Of a stretch of DNA of 64,000 bases, positions 1-9,380 are shown in pieces. This DNA comes from Kiritimatiellia bacterium (GTDB lineage: Bacteria; Verrucomicrobiota; Kiritimatiellia; RFP12; UBA1067), in contig JAFWKK010000003.1 in NCBI GenBank assembly GCA_017514235.1, positions 55,905 to 119,904 of the forward strand. The letters run 5' to 3'. The notes under the pieces were generated by a model. It was not told the origin of the DNA, did no database searches, and was given only the letters and a program-made list of their open reading frames with translations. A program made the translations under genes and the position numbers. Each line of letters begins with the position of its first letter. Position 1 is the first letter of the stretch.

Positions 1-413
1 AAAATGAAACGCCATGTGAAATTGATGTCATCTATCAGGCAGAAAACGAAGAACACCAAAAGCGTCAAGGCGAAGTTCACAACGGTCTGAGCGTTCTTCG
101 ACAGCAGGAATATGTACTTCGGCACATTCACCTTTGTGAAGATTCCGGAGTTTCCGACGAGCGCCGTCATGCCACCCTTGCTAGATTCGGAAAAGAAGCC
201 AAAGACAAGGATTCCGACGAAAAGATAGGTCGTGTAATGCGGTGCGTTGCGCCCGAAGAACTGCGTGAAGACGAGCTTCATGACAAGAAGCGTCAAAAGC
301 GGCGACAGCAGGCTCCAGCCGACGCCCAGCACCGTTCCCTTGTACTTGTGCTTGAAGTCGCGCTTGACCAGCTCCACCAGAAGGAACTTGTATCTGCGCA
401 GTTTGAGAAACAT
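1..413 (-). CDS. ABC-2 type polysaccharide/O-antigen export permease (partial)
   Basis: This is the N-terminal 137 codons of a membrane permease; the gene leaves the window at base 1. The start is the ATG at 411-413. The product begins MFLKLRRYKFLLVELVKRDF, followed by a charged stretch and hydrophobic segments near residues 30-45, 60-75 and 105-125. The LVKRDFKHKYKGTVLGVGWS region is typical of TagG/Wzm/KpsM-like ABC-2 permeases, which export surface polysaccharide with a separate ATPase (not in view). A TATAAT hexamer lies only 8 nt upstream of the ATG, so the transcript should be nearly leaderless, and no Shine-Dalgarno is visible. The family call is fairly secure; the substrate is unknown. 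Confidence 0.8.
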   Translation of the reverse strand, partial: MFLKLRRYKFLLVELVKRDFKHKYKGTVLGVGWSLLSPLLTLLVMKLVFTQFFGRNAPHYTTYLFVGILVFGFFSESSKGGMTALVGNSGIFTKVNVPKYIFLLSKNAQTVVNFALTLLVFFVFCLIDDINFTWRFI

Positions 414-421
414 TATTGCAT

Positions 422-430
422 ATTATACCA
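422..430 (-). promoter_or_regulatory. Extended -10 promoter of the ABC permease, close to the start codon
   Basis: The minus strand reads TGGTATAAT, a perfect -10 with an extended TG. The -35 region is weak (no good TTGACA at 16-18 nt). Only 8 nt separate it from the ATG, which predicts a leaderless or nearly leaderless mRNA. Confidence 0.55.
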
Positions 431-499
431 CAAACAGGCGGATATGAGTCATTGAAAATGTAAATTGTACGGCCAAGCCCGTTCCTTCTCAGCAAATCG

Positions 500-3400
500 T
501 CATTGCGCCGCCGGACGGAAAGCGCAGAAGACGTCGGCTGCGAGCAGTGCCGACACCTTTTCTTCCGGGACTCGCTTCATGCCTTTCGGAGTGCGCTCGA
601 CGAGCCCCAGCTCGTCCCTGACCCATATTACCGACGGCTTCGACCGTCCGCCGGTCCAGGCCGCAACAACGTCGCCTGGCATGAGATCGCGCGAGCGTGT
701 TTCGCGCACGCGCCCCTCGCGCGGCGGATCGGCAGTCCCGTATCCTCCGCACCAGCCCCTCACGCGGCACGAGGGAAGGTGTCCGCAGTCCGTAAGGCTG
801 GCGTCCGCCCAGCGGAAGGCGTCCGATACGGGAACCATTCGTGACACGACCTGCGTCTCCAGCCTGTTCGACGGAACGCCGCCCGCGCTTCCCCCGTCGG
901 CCACGATGTATCCGCCGGCCGTCCCGAGCTTTGCGCGCACCGTCCATTCGACCGTCCGGCGTTCGCCAGAGCGGAGAAGGATCGGCCAGACAATTGAATT
1001 CGTCGCAACAGTCGCACCTTCCGAGAACGAAATCAGCTCCGTTCCTTCGGGGACCGCCTCGCGCACGGTCGCATCGCACGGGTCGGCGCCTGCGTTGAAC
1101 ACCTCGACCGAATAGCGGAGATGGCCGCCTTCGACGACGCTGCCGAACACGCCGCCCGCCACACGTCGGTCGTACCTGAACTTCGGGTGAGTGGCGCGCG
1201 CTTTACCCGTAGGCGTAAGCGTGAGATCCGCCCTTTGGAGCGGACGCAGTATCACGAACTGGTCGAACTTCGCCAGATAGCGCGGGCTCCCCTTCGTGAA
1301 CAGCAGATCATCGACATCGTTCTTGACGACCGTCCCTTCAGGCTCGATGCGGTCCGCATGCTTCTTGAAGTCAAACTTCCCCCCTACGGAGTGAAGAAGC
1401 GCGCCGATGCCGTCCACCTCGCCGATATAGACCAGCACATGACCTCCCCTCCTATGCATCTCGCCGCTAACGTTAGCGTAGGCGATCACATCGCCCGGCA
1501 GGAGCACGGCGCGCGCCTCCTTGAGCGCCTCCGCGTCCGGCTTAGCGTCCTTGCCCTTCTCATGGCGGTAAACGAGGATGCCTGGCGGCGGATACTGCGT
1601 GAGCTCGAACGACAGCCGCCCCTTGTGGTCATCGCCAATGCCGTAGCCGAATGCGCCGTAGTAGACCTCGTAGGCATATGACGAACAAACGGAGTAATAG
1701 GTTCGGTCGGGGGTGCATTCCTCGATCGGCAGCCGGTCGTTCTTGCGCGACCAGTTGGCGTGAGTGGATTTAAGGAGCTCGTCGCAGACGAGTCCGATGG
1801 AGTCATACTGCGTACACTCGTTCTTGAGGTAGTGTGCCCATGCCGTGGCGACCGCTGCGCGGACGCGTTCGTCATCGACCCGCTCGCCGATTCCACGCGG
1901 AAAGCTCCGCCGCTCCGCCACCTTGATCACCTCGCTGTTCAACGGACGCAGGACGGAAATCGGACCAGCGGCGGGCATCTTTCCGAGAACATACGGCCAG
2001 TTAAACGGATACGTCCCTACGCTCCACTCGCCCACAAAGCCTTCCTGGTTCACCGCCAGCAGCTTGCCGCGCCTCTCGCCGTACACGTCGCCAGCGTAGA
2101 AACAGCAGACGTTAGTGCCGCCGGAAACCACGAGATCGCCCGGCTCCAGAAGCCCTGAGAGCGTCCTTACCGCCGCATCTAGACCGGTCTCGTCCTGTGT
2201 GCGGTCGTAGGAGAACACCGTGAGCCCTGCAAGCGGCTCCTGCGCAAGGCCGCCATACACGGCATTGGCGAACGCCCACCCGTCAGCGAAACGGTCCGTA
2301 CGTTCCGGGGTACGCAGCGCGTAGGCGGCGGCGACGGCGTCATGCTGGCGCGAACCGGCCGCCGGCACGGGCGGTTTTGCGGTCTTCTGCGCCGTGACGT
2401 TGACGAACCCTGTCTCCGTCAATTTCCAGAACGTCAATTCGGCACTAAGCGATCCCGTAGGCGTGGTGCGTGAATTCACCCAGTTGCCTGTCTCGCACAG
2501 GATGAACAGATCAGGGCCAACGCATTCCATGCCGTGAGCGCGCCCCGTCTTGAACGTCGCAAGCGGTTTCCAATCCTTCGTGTAGATGACGGTGTTGTCG
2601 CATCCCTTCGCCGGATAGAATCTTGCGAACAGCCGTTCGCCGTCCGTCGTGAGGTTCTGGATGCCGTAGCAGGTGTTCTGTCCATGGTCGATCTCCTCCA
2701 TGCCGGAGAGGGGTTCAAGCGTGACGGCATCGTAGCGGATCGTGAGATTGGTGCGGTGCGGCTCTTTCGCCTCCTTCATGCCGGGCCAAGGCATGACGCC
2801 ATTGCCGATGTACAACACGCCACCCATGCAGGTAATGCCGTCCATCGCCTTCGCCGTCGGCACGTCGTGCAGCAGGTTCAGATCCTCGTCGAACACCTGG
2901 ATGCGCCCTTTGCCGGCCCTTTCGCCGCGATCCGCGATGGAGGAATAGATGCGCCCGTTCCACCAGCAGAGATCGCCCGTATGGTTGGGCGCCTCCACAC
3001 GCTTGACGATTCTTCCGCTCCAGTCGGCCTTTACGATGTCATGGGTACGGCCGAGATAGATGGCGCGCGGCGACGCACAGATGCCCTGCACATGGCCCTT
3101 GCCCGGAATGCCGCCGTAATCGACGACTATCTTGGGGTACTGCCCGTCGATGTCCGGCTTGGGCATCAAAAAGGTCGTAGCGACGGCAGCCTTTTTCCGT
3201 GCCACCACGTTTTCCGCAAACGGCGGGCAGGTGTAGCCGCGCCACGTATCGTCGTAGAGCCCGGTGACCTGGCGCTCGGCGTGGTAGAGCGCGGCCAGCT
3301 CGCTGTAGGCCGGCATCGCCGCAGCAGGCCGGATATCGCGGGCCGCATAGACAGCCTCGTCGATCTGTGCGCGCAGATATAGCTGCCGCCACCGCCAGTT

Positions 3401-4939
3401 CTGCCGCATGGAGGGCAGGATGGAGCGGTCGATCCTGTCGGCCAAGGCTCGCGCCTCATGTGCCACTGCCAGCCGCCGCTCAAGCTCTTCCGGCTTCTCC
3501 TCCCTCACATAGTTCGCCACGACGAACCCCTTCCAGCCCCGGAATCCGCCTTCGTGGTGCGTCTCGTAGACATCCTCTAGCTTGGCGCAGAGCGCAACAA
3601 AGTCATTCGGATCACACCCCGGAAGCTCATAGCTGGCATAATCCTTCAGCAAGTCGCTGCTCGTCCGCCTTGGATCAATGTAAAGCCCATTGACGACAAT
3701 CTTGTTGACATCTTCATAGATGCCCTCTGAATAAAGTTCAAAACCCTTCGCAATCTTCTGGCACTGGCGGTACAGGCGCTCAAAGCGTGCGGGCAACGGG
3801 TTCGCGCCTGTTCCGCCCCACGGGAAACGTCCCCACATGCTGATCTCCGGGAACGTGATGACGGGGATGTTTTTCGGGACAGGATGTTCCAGCGGATATC
3901 GCGGGAAGTCGTTGTGGGAGTCAACAACGATGGCGTCAATCCAGTCCTGCTTCTCCAGATATTTATAGAACATCTCCCAGTCCTCTTCCACGAAGAGCCA
4001 GGTCGAGACGTAGTGCCGTGAACCTGGATGCGACTTCTCGTTCATGTCGCGGAACCGCTCGATCAGCTTCACGTAGCCGCGTCCGCCCCATGGATCGCAT
4101 TTCTCGCACGCGCAGCCGCCTTCGTCGAACGGCCAGTAGATGTACCCCGAGATCGGGATGTGCTGCGCCCGGTCGAGCGCACCCTGACGGATGGAGATCA
4201 GGTAGTCGAGCGCGCCAGGCTTCTCCGGGCACACGTTAAACTGCGGCGCGCCGCGTCCCCACACCTTGTTCGGCACGGCGCGGAACTGTTCGGGCATGTT
4301 GGACGGCGCGCAGTTGCTGCCGCCGCCCGTCGTCAGCTCCATGTCTAGCGCATGGACGCGCTCGCCAATGGCGACCGATGCCGCAGCGAACACCGCCTTG
4401 TCCCCTTCCGTAGCCTTGGCTGCGTCTACCACCGCATAGTCGAGCTGCATGTGAAAGCCGTTGATGCCCCACAGTGCAAGATCCTCCACGTAACGGATGA
4501 TCTCGTCCGCACCCGCCCGGTGGTACCAGTTGTCGAAATGCCGCGCCATGTAGGCGATGCGGATCGCACTCGTTGGCTCGAAGCCGTATTCGCCGTCCTC
4601 CAGCTCGAACGTCTTTGCGCCGTAGCGGATCGTCCGCAGCAGCACGCCGGCGCCGAACACGAGCGAACGGAAGCGCCCGCCCCGTATCTCCGCCACGCCG
4701 TCCGCGACCTTCACCACCGCGTTCTCGCCGGCGAAAGATGGATCAATCGCAAGCCGCACCGTCAGCGTCCCTTCGGCATCCGACGGCGGTGTGCGGTTCC
4801 ACACGCGTGTGAGCATCACCTCGCGGAAGAACGCCCTCTCCTTCGGCAGAGCCGAAACATCCACCGACATCTTTGAATAGGTTGCCGATTCGACAACAAG
4901 CGCAGCAATCGTCGCAAGACACAAAAACAGTTTCTTCAT
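500..4939 (-). CDS. Secreted multidomain protein: glycosidase-like region, beta-propeller, repeated NlpC-like modules
   Basis: This is a 1479-residue exported protein. I chose the ATG at 4937-4939 because it opens a clear signal peptide (MKKLFLCLATIAALVVESA) behind an AGGAAAG ribosome site. Residues about 20-560 resemble the N-terminal domain plus TIM barrel of GH20/GH67-like enzymes (motifs ALWGINGFHMQLDYAV, EISMWGRFPWGG). Residues about 600-860 look like a six-bladed propeller (GKGHVQGICASPRAIYLG). The C-terminal third has repeated modules each carrying L-x-PGD-(V/L)-(V/I). One has a possible Cys (YYSVCSSYAYE) and His (RRGGHVLVYIG) of NlpC/P60 type. It ends with a DUF11-like beta domain. 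It is the last gene of a run that includes a phosphoesterase and a solenoid protein. The exact substrate is unknown; the domain calls are by eye. Confidence 0.65.
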   Translation of the reverse strand: MKKLFLCLATIAALVVESATYSKMSVDVSALPKERAFFREVMLTRVWNRTPPSDAEGTLTVRLAIDPSFAGENAVVKVADGVAEIRGGRFRSLVFGAGVLLRTIRYGAKTFELEDGEYGFEPTSAIRIAYMARHFDNWYHRAGADEIIRYVEDLALWGINGFHMQLDYAVVDAAKATEGDKAVFAAASVAIGERVHALDMELTTGGGSNCAPSNMPEQFRAVPNKVWGRGAPQFNVCPEKPGALDYLISIRQGALDRAQHIPISGYIYWPFDEGGCACEKCDPWGGRGYVKLIERFRDMNEKSHPGSRHYVSTWLFVEEDWEMFYKYLEKQDWIDAIVVDSHNDFPRYPLEHPVPKNIPVITFPEISMWGRFPWGGTGANPLPARFERLYRQCQKIAKGFELYSEGIYEDVNKIVVNGLYIDPRRTSSDLLKDYASYELPGCDPNDFVALCAKLEDVYETHHEGGFRGWKGFVVANYVREEKPEELERRLAVAHEARALADRIDRSILPSMRQNWRWRQLYLRAQIDEAVYAARDIRPAAAMPAYSELAALYHAERQVTGLYDDTWRGYTCPPFAENVVARKKAAVATTFLMPKPDIDGQYPKIVVDYGGIPGKGHVQGICASPRAIYLGRTHDIVKADWSGRIVKRVEAPNHTGDLCWWNGRIYSSIADRGERAGKGRIQVFDEDLNLLHDVPTAKAMDGITCMGGVLYIGNGVMPWPGMKEAKEPHRTNLTIRYDAVTLEPLSGMEEIDHGQNTCYGIQNLTTDGERLFARFYPAKGCDNTVIYTKDWKPLATFKTGRAHGMECVGPDLFILCETGNWVNSRTTPTGSLSAELTFWKLTETGFVNVTAQKTAKPPVPAAGSRQHDAVAAAYALRTPERTDRFADGWAFANAVYGGLAQEPLAGLTVFSYDRTQDETGLDAAVRTLSGLLEPGDLVVSGGTNVCCFYAGDVYGERRGKLLAVNQEGFVGEWSVGTYPFNWPYVLGKMPAAGPISVLRPLNSEVIKVAERRSFPRGIGERVDDERVRAAVATAWAHYLKNECTQYDSIGLVCDELLKSTHANWSRKNDRLPIEECTPDRTYYSVCSSYAYEVYYGAFGYGIGDDHKGRLSFELTQYPPPGILVYRHEKGKDAKPDAEALKEARAVLLPGDVIAYANVSGEMHRRGGHVLVYIGEVDGIGALLHSVGGKFDFKKHADRIEPEGTVVKNDVDDLLFTKGSPRYLAKFDQFVILRPLQRADLTLTPTGKARATHPKFRYDRRVAGGVFGSVVEGGHLRYSVEVFNAGADPCDATVREAVPEGTELISFSEGATVATNSIVWPILLRSGERRTVEWTVRAKLGTAGGYIVADGGSAGGVPSNRLETQVVSRMVPVSDAFRWADASLTDCGHLPSCRVRGWCGGYGTADPPREGRVRETRSRDLMPGDVVAAWTGGRSKPSVIWVRDELGLVERTPKGMKRVPEEKVSALLAADVFCAFRPAAQ

Positions 4940-4956
4940 GGATTTTCTTTCTTTCC

Positions 4957-6429
4957 TCATGCAGATTTCACAGGCGGCGGAATGCCCTTCGACCGCTTGC
5001 CGCCCGGCTTGCCGCGACGCAGCGCCGAAACCAGCGGTTTGCCGCAAACGCCAAAGCAGTTGCGCGGATATGCCTCGATACGGTATTCGACATCCTGCGG
5101 CAGGTCAAGCACATTGAACCAGAACTTCATCCGGGACGGCTCTTCCTCCTTCAATTTGTGGAAGGCCGGCGACAGGAACCGCTTCACCATTGGCTTTGCG
5201 CCATCTATCGGCACCGCCCGCAGCTCGTAGTCGAATGCCCGGGCGTTCCTGACCGCCGTCGCGGCCGGGAACTCCGCAATCATCACGATCTCCCAATTGC
5301 CGCCGCGAGTCTCGGTGTTGCGGGTGCGGAGCGAAAGCGCGGCGTCAGACGAAAACTCCGGCACGGGGATGCGGGCGGCATGAGCCTTCGGTTCATACGG
5401 CCGGTTCGACGCTGTCACCGGCAACGGCAAGTGCCATGTGGGCGCCGTGTGCACGAACTTCACGAAATCGTACCGCTCAAGCTCCATCCTGTCGCGAAAG
5501 ACAGTCACGACTAGCCCCTGCGGGCGTTCACGGCGAAGACGCGCCGGGATGATCGGCATCGCCCGTGAGCTCGTGCCGTCGCGCACGTCTCCGCCGTTCT
5601 CATAGCCGCCGTCGCGAACCCCTGCATGCGAGAGGGAGGGCACGGACACCGCCGTGAACGCTCCCTGCCAGATCGTACGCTCGTCGTTGATCGTACGGTG
5701 CGCGTGGCCGGAAATCGAAATGGCGTTGGGAAAGGCGGAAAGCGCCTGCGTGATTTGGCGCTGTACCGGATTATTGCTGAAGCTTCCCGTGGTCGTCTCC
5801 GCCGGCGGCGCATGGAGGAAGAAGAAGAACGGCTTCGATGGATCAAGTTCGCCGCCGTGTTCCCTCAACCAGTCGGGCGCAAGATTGTGCCCGGGCGCCA
5901 TGTCGCGTCCATACCATTCCGCGCTGATGAAGTCGAATCCGTTCACCGTCCGCCTGCGGATGGGGGCAAATTCCTCCTGGAAAACCTCCTCCCAGCAGTC
6001 CTTCATGCCGAGCTTGACAGCCGCATCGTCCTCCGAGTAGCCGAGGGCATGCATCTCAGCCGCCATGTCTGGATACCACCAGCCCTCGTAGTCATGGTTG
6101 CCCGTGCAGAAGAGCTTCCGGACGGGACGCCCCTCCGCGCCCTTGCCGCCTGGAAACACCTTGTTCCACGCCTCCGCCACGTACCTGAAGCCGCTTCGAA
6201 GCCCCCAATCCGCCAGATCACCGCAGTTCATCACGGCATCCACCTTGCGATCGCGGAAGAACCGCAAGGTCTGCTCGAAATTCGCCGCCGCCTCACGCGG
6301 ACCGATATGCGTGTCGGAGACGACGCCTAACGTCAAGAGGGGGCGCTCACGTTCGCGCCCCCACAGGCTCGGAAATCCCAGCGTCGTCGCGACAGCGGAC
6401 ACGCTGCGCAGGAAATCCCGCCTCTGCAT
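4957..6429 (-). CDS. Tat-exported calcineurin-like metallophosphoesterase (copy 1)
   Basis: A 490-residue metallophosphoesterase. The start at 6429 gives a twin-arginine signal (MQRRDFLRSVSAVATTLGF); an ATG 60 bp further upstream is possible but has no better ribosome site. The dinuclear metal motifs are present in order: SDTHIG, GDLADWG, GNHDYEG, FLHAPPAE and SGHAHRT. The C-terminal half is a beta-rich domain seen in other bacterial secreted calcineurin-like proteins, with a conserved YPRNCFGVCGKPL ending shared with the copy at 52.0 kb. It should act on a phosphoester in the periplasm or outside the cell. It starts about 95 bp after the solenoid gene and stops 17 bp before the glycosidase fusion, so the three are probably cotranscribed. 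Confidence 0.85.
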   Translation of the reverse strand: MQRRDFLRSVSAVATTLGFPSLWGRERERPLLTLGVVSDTHIGPREAAANFEQTLRFFRDRKVDAVMNCGDLADWGLRSGFRYVAEAWNKVFPGGKGAEGRPVRKLFCTGNHDYEGWWYPDMAAEMHALGYSEDDAAVKLGMKDCWEEVFQEEFAPIRRRTVNGFDFISAEWYGRDMAPGHNLAPDWLREHGGELDPSKPFFFFLHAPPAETTTGSFSNNPVQRQITQALSAFPNAISISGHAHRTINDERTIWQGAFTAVSVPSLSHAGVRDGGYENGGDVRDGTSSRAMPIIPARLRRERPQGLVVTVFRDRMELERYDFVKFVHTAPTWHLPLPVTASNRPYEPKAHAARIPVPEFSSDAALSLRTRNTETRGGNWEIVMIAEFPAATAVRNARAFDYELRAVPIDGAKPMVKRFLSPAFHKLKEEEPSRMKFWFNVLDLPQDVEYRIEAYPRNCFGVCGKPLVSALRRGKPGGKRSKGIPPPVKSA

Positions 6430-6524
6430 CTCTTTAAGCGGACGGTCTTTCTGTGCCTGACAAACCTTTTTTACGTGTATGCTTTTCATGCAGGATTCAC
6501 CGTCGAACGTCAAAATTCAAATCG

Positions 6525-9239
6525 TCAACGTATGAAAAATATCATGCCAACCATAGACGCCGTAAGATAGCCGTCATCATCGACGCGAAGCGGATCTCCA
6601 CCGTCCGTGACGAACATCTTCGAACGCGGCGCGGCCGCCTTGGAAGTGCCGAAGCGGATCGCCTTCTCGTCGAAGCCGCTCACGACAACCTTCTCCGCAG
6701 CCGCCCACGTCTCAGACCCGGAATCCGCAAAGGACAGCGTCGCACCCTCACCGAGCGATATCCTTCCGCCCGACACCGTGATCGAAAGAGCCCCAAGCGT
6801 ATTGGCAGTGCCTGCCGCAGCAGCCAACGTGCCGCCATCCAGACAAATCGGCGTCCCGCGCATGGCATCGCTCACGTTGAGGAGCCATGTGCCGGTCCGA
6901 ATAGTCGTAAGGCCAGGCACCCCGGCATCGGAGGGACATGCCGCGTTCAGCGAGACCGTGCCCTTCCCCGTCTTGACCATCGTGATGTTGGTGTAGGTGT
7001 TTTCCGTCGTGGAGCGAGACAACCAACCGTTCATGTTGAAATCTATCTCGCTGGAATCCGTCACGTCGGCGACGTCCCACATGAACTCGCGCCGACCATT
7101 GGCCCTGTACGAAAACAGCATGACATTCATGTCGCAGGATGATGCCGACATGCCTCGCACCTTCCAGCGCGGCTTTGAGGTCGAAAAGCCGACACGCAAA
7201 GGAGACAATCCCTTCACGGACGCGCCGTCCTGGAACTCGATCAGGTTTGCGTAGTTGTAGCACTGCGATTCGCCATGCACAACGTATCCGCACCAAAGCG
7301 TTCCGCCAAGAAGCTCGATTCTCTGTGCGTCACCTATCGCCCAGCGGCTGCGCTGGCAGAGCATTCCGCCCGCATGTACACGGAAAAGGCAGGAGCCGTT
7401 CGCGAAGTAGTTCGTTTCCGATGTGCTGACAGAGTCGGCAGAGTCAAAGACCGCGCAGCCGCCGTTCAACACTTCCAACACGCCGTTCTTCGGCAGTGAT
7501 CCCGGCTGGCGGAACTCAACCTGCACTCGCCGGTTGCCGGTGCCGGCAATCTCCACTCTGCTTCCGTTCGCAATTGAGATCGTCTCGGACGGATCTTCCC
7601 GAATCGTATATGCGTCTGGCTTCGCAAAAAGCACCTTGAAATCGTGGATCGCATATCCCTTGCCATCAGCCGTCGCCACAAAGTTCGCAGTGTACAAATC
7701 TGCGCCATTGGCGTACTCTGTGACAAAATTATATCCGGGAGTGTAACTCCCCGCAGTTGTGGCCTTGCTGCAGTAACAGGCTCCCGTTGCCCTCATCTGC
7801 AGAATATATCCATTGCTGCGAAATGCCATGACTATACAGCGAAGTGATGTGGATGCGGTGAGGGCCTGTACCTGTCCCGTGGCGACAAGGCCGTTGTCCG
7901 ACACTTTGTAATTGTGCAAAGAAAGAATGCTGTCCTTGCCAGACCCAACATACGAACCATTGATCTTGCCGGTGAAATTCGTCACGTCATACGGCGTCAA
8001 TCCCGTTCCAATCGTGATCCAGCTCGTTGCGAGATAAGGCTCATGCCTGTATTCCAAACCATTTGCCTCGTGATCGTCGCTTGCAAACCGCAGGATTCCA
8101 GAGCTGGAGAGAGAGCCTTTGTGGTATGTGCTCGGATCGGAAGCCGTGATGTCCGAGGCTATGTTGCCGAATGTGAATTCCCCGGCATTGCCGACGGATG
8201 ACCCCGTCGGCAGACGGCCGATACCGCTGCCGTTTCCGGCCCAGACAGCGGCGCCAGCCGAGACGGCAACGGGGAGTAAGGTTGCGTCGGTCGAGTTCGT
8301 CACAACACCCTCTAACCGCACCTGCGGAAAACCTCCAATGCGCCTCATCACGAGTTGGTTCACGCCATATCCCCCCGTCTCGGCCGAAGATTCAAGTATA
8401 GCGTATGACGTATTCACAGAGGAATAGTACTCTTTCGGATTCTCGGCCATATAGGCCACATCCTCGCCGTCGAACCTCTGAGAGCCGTTTGAGAGGAAAT
8501 AGGTTGTCTTTGCGGTCGCGGCGATACCGTCATCCGACTGCTTAAGCGTTACGCACACGCACTTTATGCAACAGCTATAGTTCTTGTTGCTTGCACAATA
8601 CTGCAGCTGAAAGTCGAGAAAGTCTGTGCCGCCTTCAGCATATCGCTTGATGTTGTACGCCGTCATCGGATTGGGATTGTAGGCCGTGGCCGGTCCCTGC
8701 GACGACACCGGCTCGAAGTCGGAAAGGTTCCTGCCTGGGAAAATCGTCGTCCAGTTCGGGTACTTCGATATGTATGTCGTGGCGTTCGACCACACGACCG
8801 TTGATTCATCCGTCACTGGCTGACAAAGGAGCGTCCCCGTCCCGTCAAGCGCATTTGAGAACACCACCGTTCCTGCGCCGACCGTGAACACTGGATTCTC
8901 CGCGAGTACCATCGTGTCACCGGAAATGATTACGCGGTTGCCATATCCGGGGTTGGCAACGATGGTCTTTACCTTGGTCGTTTCTGTCTCGTCATAGGTA
9001 AGCGCCAGCGATTCCTCCGCTAATGTTGCCGGCGTTGCGCCTGCAGTCCATAAACACGGATAATCAGCCGCTGAAGCGCAAAGCGCAACAAAGCAAGAAC
9101 ATATCGGCAAGAAAGTCCTAATCTTGTAGAGCAAAGACCCACGCCTCGGCATTGCCGCTGATGCGACCTTCCTCTCGTCAAACCGTACGTGCGGATTTCC
9201 CGCATACGGCTTTACATCGAGCGCTTTTCCCGTTGCCAC
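6525..9239 (-). CDS. Exported autotransporter-like beta-solenoid protein, 5' end altered by an intron remnant
   Basis: A large, Ser/Thr/Gly/Asn-rich secreted protein paralogous to the 914-residue protein next to it. Both begin after the signal peptide with a short xTLA-x-ESLALTYD-like segment and end with a matching block containing ATLSFADSGSETWA and AIRFGTS. That block resembles the C-terminal region of PVC proteins with autotransporter-associated beta strands. The hydrophobic stretch KIRTFLPICSCFVALCASA is the signal peptide core. The 904-codon frame opens with GTG at 9239 behind AGAAAGGA, but the first about 38 codons are read from a group II intron remnant. ATG at 9152 is an alternative without a ribosome site. 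The true N-terminus is therefore uncertain. No catalytic motif was recognised; a surface structural or adhesive role is an inference. Confidence 0.7.
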   Translation of the reverse strand: MATGKALDVKPYAGNPHVRFDERKVASAAMPRRGSLLYKIRTFLPICSCFVALCASAADYPCLWTAGATPATLAEESLALTYDETETTKVKTIVANPGYGNRVIISGDTMVLAENPVFTVGAGTVVFSNALDGTGTLLCQPVTDESTVVWSNATTYISKYPNWTTIFPGRNLSDFEPVSSQGPATAYNPNPMTAYNIKRYAEGGTDFLDFQLQYCASNKNYSCCIKCVCVTLKQSDDGIAATAKTTYFLSNGSQRFDGEDVAYMAENPKEYYSSVNTSYAILESSAETGGYGVNQLVMRRIGGFPQVRLEGVVTNSTDATLLPVAVSAGAAVWAGNGSGIGRLPTGSSVGNAGEFTFGNIASDITASDPSTYHKGSLSSSGILRFASDDHEANGLEYRHEPYLATSWITIGTGLTPYDVTNFTGKINGSYVGSGKDSILSLHNYKVSDNGLVATGQVQALTASTSLRCIVMAFRSNGYILQMRATGACYCSKATTAGSYTPGYNFVTEYANGADLYTANFVATADGKGYAIHDFKVLFAKPDAYTIREDPSETISIANGSRVEIAGTGNRRVQVEFRQPGSLPKNGVLEVLNGGCAVFDSADSVSTSETNYFANGSCLFRVHAGGMLCQRSRWAIGDAQRIELLGGTLWCGYVVHGESQCYNYANLIEFQDGASVKGLSPLRVGFSTSKPRWKVRGMSASSCDMNVMLFSYRANGRREFMWDVADVTDSSEIDFNMNGWLSRSTTENTYTNITMVKTGKGTVSLNAACPSDAGVPGLTTIRTGTWLLNVSDAMRGTPICLDGGTLAAAAGTANTLGALSITVSGGRISLGEGATLSFADSGSETWAAAEKVVVSGFDEKAIRFGTSKAAAPRSKMFVTDGGDPLRVDDDGYLTASMVGMIFFIR

Positions 9240-9240
9240 G
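9126..9240 (-). mobile_element. Group II intron 3' remnant (domains V and VI)
   Basis: The minus strand at 9180-9212 folds as an intron domain V. It has an 8-bp lower helix starting with the AGC triad (AAGCCGTA paired with TACGGTTT), the ACG bulge, and a GCGG/CCGC upper helix closed by a GAAA-containing loop. The following bases to 9126 (GAGAGG ... CTCTAC) fit domain VI with an AY 3' end. The putative 3' splice junction is therefore between 9126 and 9125, just before the codons of the neighbouring signal peptide. No reverse transcriptase gene or upstream domains I-IV are present, so this is a dead fragment. The upper helix is one nucleotide shorter than the 34-nt textbook form. Confidence 0.72.
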
Positions 9241-9270
9241 ACTTTTTTCCTTTCTGATTATCAAGAGCGT

Positions 9271-9296
9271 ATTATATGAATTTTCCTTCCTGTCAA
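9271..9296 (-). promoter_or_regulatory. Possible promoter of the 904-residue solenoid gene
   Basis: TATAAT at 9271-9276 and a perfect TTGACA at 9291-9296 are both present on the minus strand, but the spacer is only 14 nt. If it is functional, transcription starts about 25 nt before the GTG and runs into the intron remnant. Confidence is limited by the spacing. Confidence 0.35.
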
Positions 9297-9380
9297 ATCC
9301 GCACTCGGCCAAGCCCGTTCTTGCTCTCAGGGGACCTGTGCAAGGTCCGCGTTCTCAGTGCGCGTTTCATTCCCGCACTC

